In this document: positions 16,872 through 25,740 of the stretch, one piece after another
How the letters are laid out: each line of letters starts with the position of its first letter
How positions within the stretch are numbered: position 1 is the first letter of the stretch
DNA from: Massilia atriviolacea
Lineage (GTDB): Bacteria > Pseudomonadota > Gammaproteobacteria > Burkholderiales > Burkholderiaceae_D
Reading direction: 5' to 3'
NCBI RefSeq assembly: GCF_003953935.1
Contig: NZ_RXLQ01000017.1
Coordinates: 86,380-150,379 of the forward strand
DNA: 64,000 nt
The notes under the pieces: model-generated
Told to the model about the DNA's origin: nothing
Seen by the model: the letters and a program-made list of their open reading frames with translations, nothing else
The model's database searches: none
Position numbers and translations under genes: made by a program

Positions 16872-17393
16872 ATGAACAGCCAAAATATCTTAATTAAAAT
16901 TATTCAAAATTCTCAGCGCCGACACTTCTCCAGCTTTCTTGCTCATGAACGCAATGAACCTTTGCGCAAATTAGTTCTCCAACCGATCTTCTTTCCAGCG
17001 TCAGGTGACATTCTTCAGAGAACGATTTCGATAATGAAAGACGCGAGACTAAAAAAAGAAACGTTTTTCGCGGCAGACTATCCTTCAGTCGATGCGAGCG
17101 CCTTGTCAGCGATCAGGCGCCTGCCTGACCTGCCTTCCCTCCTGTGCTTCTTCCCCACTTATCACGCAAATGGCGAGTATATTAGTTCAGACTTACCTGT
17201 CATGGAAATACAACGAGCAGGCGCCGAACAGTGGTATCGGTCGAATCCACTCGCAATGGATGCGCTATCGCTTTTTTTCTGCATCTCACCGAATTTTTCG
17301 TGTGGCATGATCATGGACGTCTGTGCGGGTGATCCCCTGACCTCCGGCTCAGACGATCCCATTTATGACATTTACAGTTGGAATTTTGAGTAA
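16872..17393 (+). CDS. Orphan hypothetical protein in an AT-rich patch
   Basis: I do not recognise this 173-residue protein. It is rich in Ile, Ser, Phe and Asn, unlike its neighbours, and uses A/T-ending codons freely. No signal peptide or membrane segment is clear. The C-terminal third is acidic and cysteine-containing (FFCISPNFSCGMIMDVCAGD). Base composition suggests recent transfer. ATG 16872 follows CGGAGCATGAA, an acceptable ribosome site. It could be an immunity or effector-like orphan, but nothing in the sequence proves that. Confidence 0.55.
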   Translation: MNSQNILIKIIQNSQRRHFSSFLAHERNEPLRKLVLQPIFFPASGDILQRTISIMKDARLKKETFFAADYPSVDASALSAIRRLPDLPSLLCFFPTYHANGEYISSDLPVMEIQRAGAEQWYRSNPLAMDALSLFFCISPNFSCGMIMDVCAGDPLTSGSDDPIYDIYSWNFE

Positions 17394-17577
17394 GGTCGAC
17401 GCTCCGCACTCGTCTCTGAATACGTCACTCGACCGGCGCTTGGGAACGGTCGAGAGACAGCTTTCTTGAAGTGGAGAATAGCAGGTGTCGGGCGTTGCTT
17501 GGCGGTGGCGATATACGAGCTCTTCCGTCACGACACTGTGAGCGTGTACGAACTTACCTCAACCGCAACGGCCCGAT

Positions 17578-18222
17578 TCACTCCAGCCCGTTACGCCATT
17601 CCACAATATCCGCCACCGACAACACCGGCATCGCCCGGTCCGCCGCAAAGCGTTCGATCTGCGCCCCGCGCATCATGGTCCCATCGGCATTCATCAATTC
17701 GCACAGCACCGCGGCCGGACGCAGGCCCGCCAGCAGCGCCAGGTCGACCGAGCCCTCGGTATGGCCGCGCCGTGCCAGCACCCCGCCCGCGCGGGCCGCC
17801 AGCGGGAACACATGGCCCGGACTGACGATATCGCCCGCCCGCGCACCCGGCGCCGTCGCCGCGCGGATGGTCGCCACCCGGTCGGCTGCCGAGACCCCGG
17901 TCGTGACGCCCTCCTTCGCTTCGATCGACACGGTAAACGCGGTCCCGTGGCGGCTGCCGTTACGCTCGCTCATGGGCGCCAGCGCCAGCGCGCCCACCGT
18001 CTCCGGCGGCAGGCACAGGCAGACGATGCCGCTGCACTCGCGGATCATCAGCGCCATGGTCGCAACCGTCAGGCGCTCGGCCGCCACGATCAGGTCGGCC
18101 TCGTTTTCGCGGTCGTGATCATCCATCAGGATCACGGGCACGCCGGCGCGCATGGCGTCCAGGGCGGCATGGATGCGGTTGGCCAGTGCGCTGGCGGGCT
18201 GCTTATCGATATGGTCCAACAT
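17578..18222 (-). CDS. ribB: 3,4-dihydroxy-2-butanone 4-phosphate synthase
   Basis: A monofunctional RibB (214 residues) that converts ribulose 5-phosphate to the four-carbon unit of riboflavin. The catalytic metal site [11 protein letters not shown], the ECSGIVCL segment and [15 protein letters not shown] are intact. No RibA (GTP cyclohydrolase II) domain follows. The gene starts 36 bases after an MFS transporter gene on the same strand, and I see no FMN riboswitch in front of it, so it is probably co-transcribed with the transporter under TetR control. Most organisms of this group keep another ribB/A copy in the main rib cluster. Confidence 0.93.
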   Translation of the reverse strand: MLDHIDKQPASALANRIHAALDAMRAGVPVILMDDHDRENEADLIVAAERLTVATMALMIRECSGIVCLCLPPETVGALALAPMSERNGSRHGTAFTVSIEAKEGVTTGVSAADRVATIRAATAPGARAGDIVSPGHVFPLAARAGGVLARRGHTEGSVDLALLAGLRPAAVLCELMNADGTMMRGAQIERFAADRAMPVLSVADIVEWRNGLE

Positions 18223-18258
18223 AAGTCACGACTCCGTTACAGTAAAAAAGACAAAAAA

Positions 18259-19446
18259 TCAGGCAGGCCGCGTCGTCAGCAGGCGCAGCGCCACCAGGGC
18301 CGACGACGCCACCAGCAGCGCGCCGGCCAGGTACACGCTGCCGACATCCCAGCGCATGGCGAGCAGGCCGGCCAGCGGGCCGCACACGGCCAGCGCGATA
18401 TCGAGAAAGGCGACGTACGCGCCCATGGCGGCCGCGCGGCTTTGCGGCGGCGCGCGCCGCACCGCTTCCACGCCAAAGCCGGGAAACGCCAGCGAATAGC
18501 CGAAACCGGTAATGGCCGCCCCCACGCAGGCCAGCAAGGCCGTCGGCGCGCTCCACATCAGCAGTTGGCCGCCCGCTTCGATCAGCACGCACACCAGCGC
18601 CACCCTGGCGCCGTCCAGCCTATCGGGAAGATGGCCGAACAGCAGCCGCGCGCCGATAAAGGCGACGCCAAACGAGGTGAACGCCAGCGCCGCATCGCCC
18701 CATCCCCTGCCTGCGAACAGCAGCGCCACGAAGGCGGTGAGCGCGCAAAAGCCCATGCTCGACAGCGCCAGTCCCAGGCCCGGCAGCCACACCGCGCGCA
18801 GCACTTTGTAGAACGGCACCCGCACCTTGTGCGACGGCGCCAGCGCCGGCACGCGTGCCACGATGGCCAGCGCCAGCAGGGGAATCAGGACGGCGGCCAG
18901 CGCAATCCCGCCAAAACCGGCACGCCCGTACACCAACACGCCCAGCGGCGCCCCGGCGGCGTAGGCGCCGTAGATGGCGATGCCGACCCAGGCCATGACC
19001 TTGCCCGCATTCTGCGGCCCGGCCAGGCCCACGCCCCAGCCCAGCGCCCCGGTGACCACCAGGCTTTCGGCGCAGCCGAGCAGCAGGCGCGCACCGACCA
19101 GCACCCCGACAGCGCCGTATCCGCCCGGCGCGCCCAGCGATGCCAGATAGGCCAGGCCCGAGCAGGCGCCCAGGCCGAGGCCGATGACCACGGCGCGTTT
19201 GGCGCCGCGCAGGTCGACCATGCTGCCGGCCCAGGCGCGTGTGGCGAGCGCGGCGGCGAACTGGCTGGCGATGACGCTCCCGATCACCAGCGGACTCATC
19301 GACAAAGCCGACTGCAGATGCAGCGGCAATACCGGCAGCGCCAGCCCCAGCGTCAGGAAGCCGACGAACACGCTCAGGGTAATCGGAAGTAATTCAAGAA
19401 ACAGGCTGCGCGGCGCGCCGGCAGCGGAGGTCGAAGGTGACTGCAT
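18259..19446 (-). CDS. Major facilitator superfamily transporter
   Basis: A 395-residue inner-membrane transporter with about 12 hydrophobic segments in two halves of six. It is probably a proton-driven efflux pump because a TetR gene is divergent from it. ATG 19446 (MQSPST) is preferred, with GAGAG before it; upstream in-frame starts at 19461 and 19506 overlap the operator region. ribB follows directly, so a flavin or flavin-like substrate is conceivable, though this is inference from context only. Confidence 0.85.
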   Translation of the reverse strand: MQSPSTSAAGAPRSLFLELLPITLSVFVGFLTLGLALPVLPLHLQSALSMSPLVIGSVIASQFAAALATRAWAGSMVDLRGAKRAVVIGLGLGACSGLAYLASLGAPGGYGAVGVLVGARLLLGCAESLVVTGALGWGVGLAGPQNAGKVMAWVGIAIYGAYAAGAPLGVLVYGRAGFGGIALAAVLIPLLALAIVARVPALAPSHKVRVPFYKVLRAVWLPGLGLALSSMGFCALTAFVALLFAGRGWGDAALAFTSFGVAFIGARLLFGHLPDRLDGARVALVCVLIEAGGQLLMWSAPTALLACVGAAITGFGYSLAFPGFGVEAVRRAPPQSRAAAMGAYVAFLDIALAVCGPLAGLLAMRWDVGSVYLAGALLVASSALVALRLLTTRPA

Positions 19447-19466
19447 CGGGGTCTCTCGCATAAAGA

Positions 19467-19480
19467 CGAGCAAATGCTCG
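19467..19480. promoter_or_regulatory. Inverted-repeat operator between MFS and TetR genes
   Basis: CGAGCA-AA-TGCTCG is a 6-base inverted repeat. A second CGAGCA follows at about 19495, within GAGCAATCACTC (19496-19507), which is itself a short GAG/CTC inverted repeat. Both lie in the 92 bases between the two divergent starts, which is where a TetR repressor normally binds. Confidence 0.5.
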
Positions 19481-19538
19481 CGATATGAGAGAATACGAGC
19501 AATCACTCATGTTGAAAACTCGCATTCCAAGGACCCGC

Positions 19539-20159
19539 ATGCGCCCCGTTCCCACGCCCCGCAAGGCGCCGCGCCAGGCGCGTTCCCAGCACATGGTCGA
19601 GCAGATTCTGCAGGCCACGGCTCGCATTCTGGAAGAACGCGGCTACGCCGGCATGAATACCAATGCCGTGGCCGCGCGCGCCGGCGTGAGCGTGGGCTCG
19701 GTCTACCAGTATTTTCCGAACAAGGATTCGCTGATCGCGGCGCTGCACGAGCGCCACGGCGCCCAGATGTACGCCGCCGTCGACGCCGTGCTGGCCGACC
19801 CCCGCCCGCGCAGCCTGCGCGAGCAGCTGGCGGCCATGGTGCATGCCTGGCTGGTGGCGCACCAGGTCGAGCCGGAACTGCACAAGGTGCTGGAAAAGGA
19901 ATTTCCGTTTTTCGACGCGCCGTCCCAGGACAGCCCGGCCGGCGACAATTCCTTCCGGCGCATCCTGAGCATGCTGGAAGCGCACCGCGACGAGATCGGC
20001 CAGAGCGACCTCGACCTGGCCACCTGGGTCTTGCTGCGCATGATGGAGTCGCTGGTGCACGCCGCCGTGATGGACGCGCCGGCGCGCTTTGCGGCGGCCG
20101 ACATCGAACGCTGCATCGTCGATGCGCTCGACGGCTATCTGCGCGCCGGCGCCGCGTAG
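19539..20159 (+). CDS. TetR family transcriptional regulator
   Basis: A 206-residue repressor. The N-terminal helix-turn-helix is typical (ILEERGYAGMNTNAVAARAG, then VSVGSVYQYFPNKDSLIAAL, about residues 28-67), and the C-terminal ligand domain is helical and poorly conserved. ATG 19539 is chosen because AAGGA lies five bases before it; ATG 19509 or 19485 would add 10 or 18 residues and overlap the operator. It is divergent from the MFS pump and probably represses it. The 3' end overlaps the convergent protease gene by 25 bases. Confidence 0.87.
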   Translation: MRPVPTPRKAPRQARSQHMVEQILQATARILEERGYAGMNTNAVAARAGVSVGSVYQYFPNKDSLIAALHERHGAQMYAAVDAVLADPRPRSLREQLAAMVHAWLVAHQVEPELHKVLEKEFPFFDAPSQDSPAGDNSFRRILSMLEAHRDEIGQSDLDLATWVLLRMMESLVHAAVMDAPARFAAADIERCIVDALDGYLRAGAA

Positions 20160-21400
20160 CCGCTCTCGGCCAGGAAGCGCTTGAAATCGCTGATGTGCAG
20201 GATCTCGGCGATGGCCTGGCGCTTGTCCCTGGCCTGCTTGTAATAGGCCTCGGTAATCCGGAAGCCCATGAAGTAGCCGAGGTCGGCCGGCCGATCGCCT
20301 TCCGGCGCGCCGCTGTAGAGCCAGCGCTTGAAATCGGTCCCATCCATCGCCGCCAGGAATTCCGTTTTCAGCTGCGCCTCGTTGGCATAGCCGTAGCGGT
20401 AGACCGGCTCGTTGAACTGGCCCGTGCTCACCAGCGAAGCGAGGAAGTCGCACGATCCTTCCTTGATCGCATGCTCGAGCAGGGTCTGCGGATCGAGCCG
20501 CTGCTGGAAATGCATCAGCTCGTGCGCGACGATGGCCGGGAGCTTGTCGACATCGGCCGTGCCCGCCTGCAGCCAGGCGCTGAGTTCTTCCGTCGGCACG
20601 CCCGGGCCGCGTCCGAACATCTCCGCGCCGATCAACAGCCCCTCGGGCGACGCGGTACCGCCGGCACTGAGGCGTCCGATCACGAAATAAATGTCCGGGA
20701 ACATCGCCGCCGGGTACAGCGCCTTGAAGCGCCGCATGTCGGCGCGGATGGCCGGCTCGAGCGCGGCCACGCGCAGGGTGTGGGGACGGATCGCCCGGTA
20801 ATAGGCCGGGTGCTTGCCGATGCGGCGGGCCAGGCTGTCGCCGCTCACGATGCGCATGTGCACGAAGCCATGCAGGCCGGCGCTGCCGGCGTCCAGGTAG
20901 TCGCGTTCGAGCAGGGCGCCCGGCTCGGCTGCGCTGTCGAGCTTGTCGTACACGGTCCAGAAGCGCGCGATGTCGCTGGTGATGAAGCGGAAGTCTTCCG
21001 GACTGGCATGGGCAGCGCGGTAGGCGCGCTCGTTCGCCCCGGCCGCCGCGACAATGCCGGCCCAGCGCGCATCGCCGCGCAGCGGGGCAAAATCGTCCTC
21101 TTGCGCCAGGTCGTCGAGCAGGCGGAACGCCCGTTTGGCGCCCGCCTGTTCCAGGATCCCGAGCGCCTCGTCCCTGTGCCCCAGCTTCGCTGCCGTGGCC
21201 GCGTATTTCAGGTCCATCAGCATGCTGGCGTAACCGCTCGCGGCCGCCTTGCGGTAGGCCTCGAGCGCGGCCTGCGGCTTGTGCCCGTCGCGCGCCACAT
21301 CGGCCGCACTGGCCCAGGCGCGTCCGGACGTCTGGGCCAGGGCCGGCCCGCACAGCGCCGCCGCCAGCGCGATGGCATGGAAAAACACGATTTGTTTCAT
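20135..21400 (-). CDS. Secreted zinc-protease-like protein (DUF2268-like)
   Basis: A 421-residue protein with a clean Sec signal peptide (1-22, ending in ALAQ). Residues 30-100 look like short helical repeats (AALEAYRKAAASGYASM). The C-terminal half carries the zinc motif HELMHFQQ in PAIVAHELMHFQQ, followed by EGSCDFLASLV with the third-ligand Glu. It is therefore probably a periplasmic metallopeptidase. ATG 21400 (MKQIVF) is used; an upstream in-frame start would spoil the signal peptide. Substrate unknown. Confidence 0.78.
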   Translation of the reverse strand: MKQIVFFHAIALAAALCGPALAQTSGRAWASAADVARDGHKPQAALEAYRKAAASGYASMLMDLKYAATAAKLGHRDEALGILEQAGAKRAFRLLDDLAQEDDFAPLRGDARWAGIVAAAGANERAYRAAHASPEDFRFITSDIARFWTVYDKLDSAAEPGALLERDYLDAGSAGLHGFVHMRIVSGDSLARRIGKHPAYYRAIRPHTLRVAALEPAIRADMRRFKALYPAAMFPDIYFVIGRLSAGGTASPEGLLIGAEMFGRGPGVPTEELSAWLQAGTADVDKLPAIVAHELMHFQQRLDPQTLLEHAIKEGSCDFLASLVSTGQFNEPVYRYGYANEAQLKTEFLAAMDGTDFKRWLYSGAPEGDRPADLGYFMGFRITEAYYKQARDKRQAIAEILHISDFKRFLAESGYAAPARR

Positions 21401-21498
21401 GAAGTTGGCCTTGATGGAGAAAAGCACGCATTGTCGCGGCAAGCGCCGCGCGCGTGAGCCGCCATGCGACAGCTTGCCGGATCGCGGGTGCAGGATGC

Positions 21499-22068
21499 CT
21501 ATCTGACGCGCTTGTCCTGGTCCGGGGCGTTATTGTTGAGGCGGATGATGCTCGCCAGCCCCCGGCTCAGGTCGGCCAGGGTATCGGCGTCGTCGAGGTC
21601 GAAATGGATGCCGGGATCGTCGTGGCTCATCACCCAGATAGTGCCGTAGAAAGCCCCGAACTGGCCGATCAGGGGCGCCACCAGGGCTTCCTCGATGACC
21701 ACCCGGTTTTCCGCCATCCAGCGAAAATACTGGTGCGGCCGCTGGAACAGCTGGGTGCTGCGGTAGGAAAAGCACAGGCCGCACGGGCTGTCGGAACGCG
21801 GAAAGCGGCGCCCCTCGTACGGCGCCAGCACGCCGGCGGTGGCGACCCAGGTCAGCTGGTCGAGGTCGTCCGTATCGAAAATGCTGATCCCGGCCGACTG
21901 GGCCGAGCTGCGCAACAGGGCTTCCTCGCAGCGTGCGCGCAAGGCTTCGCGCAGGGTCACGCCCTCCTGCGGCACCGGACGCGGCATGGCGCCGATGTCC
22001 GGATTGCCGGTGCGCGTGCGCGGACGCGACTGAAGTTGATCTGTTGCAATGATTTCGGACAGTGACAT
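21499..22068 (-). CDS. GAF domain protein
   Basis: A 189-residue protein that is essentially one GAF domain (about 40-175), with SAGISIFDTDDLDQLTWVATAGVL and a cysteine pair in DSPCGLCFSYRS that could bind a cofactor or sense redox. There is no kinase, GGDEF or helix-turn-helix output domain, so it must act through a partner. It is divergent from the cyanophycin cluster across a 202-base gap, and no link is shown. Confidence 0.8.
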   Translation of the reverse strand: MSLSEIIATDQLQSRPRTRTGNPDIGAMPRPVPQEGVTLREALRARCEEALLRSSAQSAGISIFDTDDLDQLTWVATAGVLAPYEGRRFPRSDSPCGLCFSYRSTQLFQRPHQYFRWMAENRVVIEEALVAPLIGQFGAFYGTIWVMSHDDPGIHFDLDDADTLADLSRGLASIIRLNNNAPDQDKRVR

Positions 22069-22270
22069 CGACCGCTCCGGTGGGAGGCCGCAAAGCGGCC
22101 ATGCGACAGAGTCTACGCCGAGTCGGTGACATTGTCAGTTGGCAAAACGGTACCAGTCGCCGCTTTTTCGATAAACTAGCAGTTCACGCGCGTACGGTTA
22201 GGCAACTCACAGAGGCCGCACGCCCCGCGTCCGATCATGTCGGCCCTGCCACCACCTTTGCGGAGAAACC

Positions 22271-23149
22271 ATGCCTGCACCCACGGCCATCGTCGTCCAC
22301 GGCGGCGCCGGCAACACGCGCGACAATGAAGATGGCTGCGTCCTGGCCGCCGGCCTCGCCCTGGCCGCCCTGCAGCGCGGCGGCGACGCGCTCGACGCCG
22401 CCATTGCGGCGGTGGTCTCGATGGAAGACGACGGCCGCTTCAACGCCGGCACCGGTTCGGTGCTGTGCCTGGACGGCCAGACCATCGAAATGGACGCCTC
22501 CGTGATGGATACGCACGGACGCCTGGGCTGCGTGGCCTGCATCACGCAGGTCAGGAACCCGGTGCTGGTGGCGCGCGCGGTGGCCGACGGCCCGCACTGG
22601 CTGCTGGCAGGCGACGGCGCGACCCGCTTTGCGCACAACAGCGGCCACGCGCCGTTTTGCCAGCCGACCGGGCAAGCGCGCCAGGCCCATGCCCGGCTGG
22701 TCGCGCAACTCGGCGACAAGCCCCAGTTCGCGCGCCTGTGGAACTACGAACGCGCGCTCGAAGACAGCGGCGCGCGCGCCTGCGACACCGTCGGCGCGGT
22801 GGTGCGCGGGGCCGACGGCCACTTTGCCGTGGCCAGTTCGACCGGTGGCTCCGCCCCTTCGCTGCTGGGACGTGTGGGCGACACGCCCATCATCGGCAGC
22901 GGCTTTTACGCCGGCACCGGCGGCGCGGTGGCCGCCACCGGCATCGGCGAGCAGATCGTGCGCCACCTGCTGGCCTACACGGTCTACCAGTGGATCGCCG
23001 CCGGCACGCCGCTGGAACTGGCGCTGCAGCGCGGCGTCGACCTGTTCGACCCGGCGGTGGCGGTCGGCCTGATCGCGGTCGGCAAAACCGGCCACGCGGC
23101 GGTCAGCAACCGCCCCATGCCGCGCGCCGTCGTCTGCCAGGCGGCGTAA
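22271..23149 (+). CDS. iaaA: Isoaspartyl peptidase / L-asparaginase (Ntn hydrolase)
   Basis: A 292-residue N-terminal-nucleophile hydrolase. It begins with AIVVHGGAG, has GDALDAAIAAVVSMEDD, and carries the autocleavage site before Thr173 in ACDTVGAV, followed by STGGSAPSLLGRVGDTPIIGSG. It should split isoaspartyl dipeptides such as beta-Asp-Arg, the product of cyanophycinase. GGAGA precedes ATG 22271. It opens the cyanophycin gene set, 96 bases before the next gene. The link to cyanophycin breakdown is from context plus known family function. Confidence 0.88.
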   Translation: MPAPTAIVVHGGAGNTRDNEDGCVLAAGLALAALQRGGDALDAAIAAVVSMEDDGRFNAGTGSVLCLDGQTIEMDASVMDTHGRLGCVACITQVRNPVLVARAVADGPHWLLAGDGATRFAHNSGHAPFCQPTGQARQAHARLVAQLGDKPQFARLWNYERALEDSGARACDTVGAVVRGADGHFAVASSTGGSAPSLLGRVGDTPIIGSGFYAGTGGAVAATGIGEQIVRHLLAYTVYQWIAAGTPLELALQRGVDLFDPAVAVGLIAVGKTGHAAVSNRPMPRAVVCQAA

Positions 23150-23245
23150 TCGTTGTCTTACACAAGCACAGCTTGGTCACCGATACGAGGCGCGCGGGCC
23201 GGCCGCCATAATGAGGCCTCTTTCGAACCCTGATCGCCCGTACCC

Positions 23246-24724
23246 ATGACTACCCTGCAAAGCACCGCGTTCGCCGCGCCGCTCCTCACCGCCCCGCGCC
23301 ACAGCGCGCCCGAGACGGGCAGCTGCCGCGCGCTGTACGACACCCTGTCGCAAGCCGACCTGGCCGACGGCGCCGAAGCCGACGCCCAGGCTTACCTGGT
23401 GGGCCAGCTGGCGCGCGCCGCGTCCCATCCGTGCGACCTGCCCGACAACCCGGCCGGCCTGGATGGCTGGATCGCGCCGCGCGGCGCCGCCATCGGCGCC
23501 GCGTATCAGCAGTACCTGGCCGCGCGACGCGACGGCGCCGCGCGACGCTATTTCACAAGCAAGGCGCATGCGCTGTACTTCCTGCGCTGCGTGGCCCCGA
23601 CCAAGCTGGTGGACGGCGCCTGGCTGTACAGCACCCTGCGGCGCTGGCAGGAAAACGACTTCCGTCCGCTGCTCAAGACCTATGTCGAAGAACTGGGCGA
23701 CGGCCTGCCCGACAAGAACCACGTCACGCTGTACCAGCGCCTGCTCGACAACCATGGCTGCGCCGACTGGGACGAGCTCGGTGGCGCGCACTTTACCCAG
23801 GGCGCGCTGCAACTGGCGCTGGCCTACGCGGGCGAGCGCTTCCTGCCCGAGATGATCGGCTATAACCTGGGCTACGAACAGCTGCCGCTGCACCTGCTCA
23901 TCACCGCCTACGAATTGAACGAACTGGGCATCGACCCCTATTACTTCACCCTGCACATCACGGTCGACAACGGCTCGACCGGGCATGCGCGAGATGCCGT
24001 CGATGCGCTGCAACGGGTGATGGCGCGCGCCGCCGACCCGGCCGAATTCTACCGGCGCGTGCGCGAAGGCTACAAGCTCAACGAACTGGGCGAAAACACC
24101 GCCTCCGTGATCGCCTCCTTCGACCTGGAACAGGAACTGGTGCGCATCCTCGCCGCCAAGGCCGTGGTCGGACAGAACATGCACAGCGATTACTGCCGCG
24201 TGGCCGGCAAGACCATCAACGCCTGGCTGGCCGACCCGGAGCAGATTCCGACCCTGCTGCGCGCCTTTGAAACCACCGGCTGGATCAAGCGCGGCGCCGC
24301 CCCGCACGAAAGCCGCTTCTGGGGCCTGCTGCAAGGCGACCACGCCGAGATGTTCGGCGTCTTCTCCAGCTACGAACAGCAGGTGCTGGCCGACTGGATC
24401 GCGTCCCCCGCGCAGGATGGCGAGGCCGCAAGCGCGAGCCCGCGCGTGGCGTCGTTCCGCGCGCGCCAGCGCGCGCTGGCCCCGGCCCGCAACGCCGCGC
24501 CTGCCGAGCACCGCGCGCGCGCCCTGATCCGCTACCCTTACGCCGGCCGGGCCGGCGAGCACGAAGCCGAAAACGACCAGCTGCGCCGCCTCGAACAGGC
24601 GGTGGCGCTGGCGCCGTCGACCAGCGCCGCCATGGAGCTGCTGATCGCGCACATGTCGCCGGCGCGCCACCACACGCCCGCCGGCCTGATGGCCACGCGC
24701 ATGTTCGTGCGCCTGCTCGGCTGA
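23246..24724 (+). CDS. Haem-oxygenase-like iron-containing redox protein
   Basis: A 492-residue protein that I assign, from overall character (helical, with the APTKLVDGAWLY and LGYEQLPLHLL segments), to the iron-containing redox enzyme family with a haem-oxygenase-like diiron fold. Members of this fold oxidise amino acids and amines with O2. The central part (about 90-350) holds His and Glu residues placed for metal binding; the tail is Ala/Arg-rich and variable. Its stop is five bases before a methyltransferase gene, and cyanophycinase and cyanophycin synthetase follow. A role in modifying arginine, aspartate or cyanophycin is an inference worth testing. Confidence 0.72.
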   Translation: MTTLQSTAFAAPLLTAPRHSAPETGSCRALYDTLSQADLADGAEADAQAYLVGQLARAASHPCDLPDNPAGLDGWIAPRGAAIGAAYQQYLAARRDGAARRYFTSKAHALYFLRCVAPTKLVDGAWLYSTLRRWQENDFRPLLKTYVEELGDGLPDKNHVTLYQRLLDNHGCADWDELGGAHFTQGALQLALAYAGERFLPEMIGYNLGYEQLPLHLLITAYELNELGIDPYYFTLHITVDNGSTGHARDAVDALQRVMARAADPAEFYRRVREGYKLNELGENTASVIASFDLEQELVRILAAKAVVGQNMHSDYCRVAGKTINAWLADPEQIPTLLRAFETTGWIKRGAAPHESRFWGLLQGDHAEMFGVFSSYEQQVLADWIASPAQDGEAASASPRVASFRARQRALAPARNAAPAEHRARALIRYPYAGRAGEHEAENDQLRRLEQAVALAPSTSAAMELLIAHMSPARHHTPAGLMATRMFVRLLG

Positions 24725-24729
24725 CCCGC

Positions 24730-25740
24730 ATGAGCGCCTCCATCATCTCCATCGACGGCCACCGGCTCGACCAGGCGCCGCCGCTGGGCCAGGCCAGCGA
24801 CCAGCGGCGCGCCGCGCTGTACGCGCTCGGCTGCGGCCTGAAGCAGCACGGCTACGCCTTCACCACCGTCACCCCGCTCACCCACAGCCGCGTCAACGCG
24901 CGCCTGGCGAGCGGCTGGGCGCACGACCTGGCCGGCATCTTCGGCTGGAGCCGCGCCTTCAAGCCGGCGGTGATCAACGCCACCCTGCTCGACCTGCTGC
25001 ACCAGGCCGACATCGTCAACCACGACAACGGCATGCTGCGCAGCGTGCTGCGCGCCTCGACCCTCGACGGCCAGCTGTACCTGCATTCGGCCTACCCGAC
25101 CAACGCGGCCGATGCCGTGTTCTTCGGGCCGGACACCTACCGCTTCGTGCGCGCCCTGCGCGCGTCTCTCGCCGCGCGCACCCTGCCCGTGCGGCGCGCG
25201 GCCGACATCGGCTGCGGCGCCGGTCCCGGCGCGATCACCATCGCCCTGGCCCATCCCGACGCCAGCGTCGTCGCGGTCGACATCAACCCGGCCGCGCTGG
25301 TGCTCACCGAGGTCAATGCGCGCATCGCCGGCGTGGGCAATCTCGCCACCGCCGACAGCAACCTGCTGGCCGCGGTCGACGGCCAGTTCGACCTGATCGT
25401 CGCCAATCCGCCCTACCTGATCGACCGCGAGCAGCGCGCCTACCGCCACGGCGGCGGCGACCTGGGCGCCGGGCTGTCGGTGGCCATCGTGGACGAGGCC
25501 ATCAAGCGCCTCGCCCCCGGCGGCACGCTGATGCTGTACACCGGCGCAGCCATCGTCGCCAGCGCCGATCCGTTCCGCCAGGCGGTCGAACCGCGCCTGC
25601 GCGCGGCCGGCTTTCACTGGACCTACGACGAAATCGACCCCGACGTCTTCGGCGAAGAACTCGACGAAGCCCCGTATGCGCACGCGGACCGGATCGCGGC
25701 GGTGTGGCTGTGCGCCACCCGCCCGGACGGCGCCGCATGA
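24730..25740 (+). CDS. Class I SAM methyltransferase with NPPY motif
   Basis: A 336-residue enzyme. About 155 N-terminal residues of unknown fold precede a Rossmann methyltransferase domain with the SAM loop DIGCGAGPGA (from about 159), VVAVDINPAAL, and the catalytic IVANPPYLID (NPPY near 226-229). NPPY enzymes methylate nitrogen atoms, either of glutamine side chains in proteins or of bases, so an N-methyltransferase is likely. The N-terminal part may choose the substrate. It is translationally coupled to cyanophycinase (ATGA overlap), which suggests a product linked to cyanophycin or arginine. Confidence 0.83.
   Translation: MSASIISIDGHRLDQAPPLGQASDQRRAALYALGCGLKQHGYAFTTVTPLTHSRVNARLASGWAHDLAGIFGWSRAFKPAVINATLLDLLHQADIVNHDNGMLRSVLRASTLDGQLYLHSAYPTNAADAVFFGPDTYRFVRALRASLAARTLPVRRAADIGCGAGPGAITIALAHPDASVVAVDINPAALVLTEVNARIAGVGNLATADSNLLAAVDGQFDLIVANPPYLIDREQRAYRHGGGDLGAGLSVAIVDEAIKRLAPGGTLMLYTGAAIVASADPFRQAVEPRLRAAGFHWTYDEIDPDVFGEELDEAPYAHADRIAAVWLCATRPDGAA

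Noticed and set aside
18223..18258. FMN riboswitch before ribB
   Set aside because: Only 36 bases separate ribB from the upstream gene, too short for the conserved FMN aptamer.
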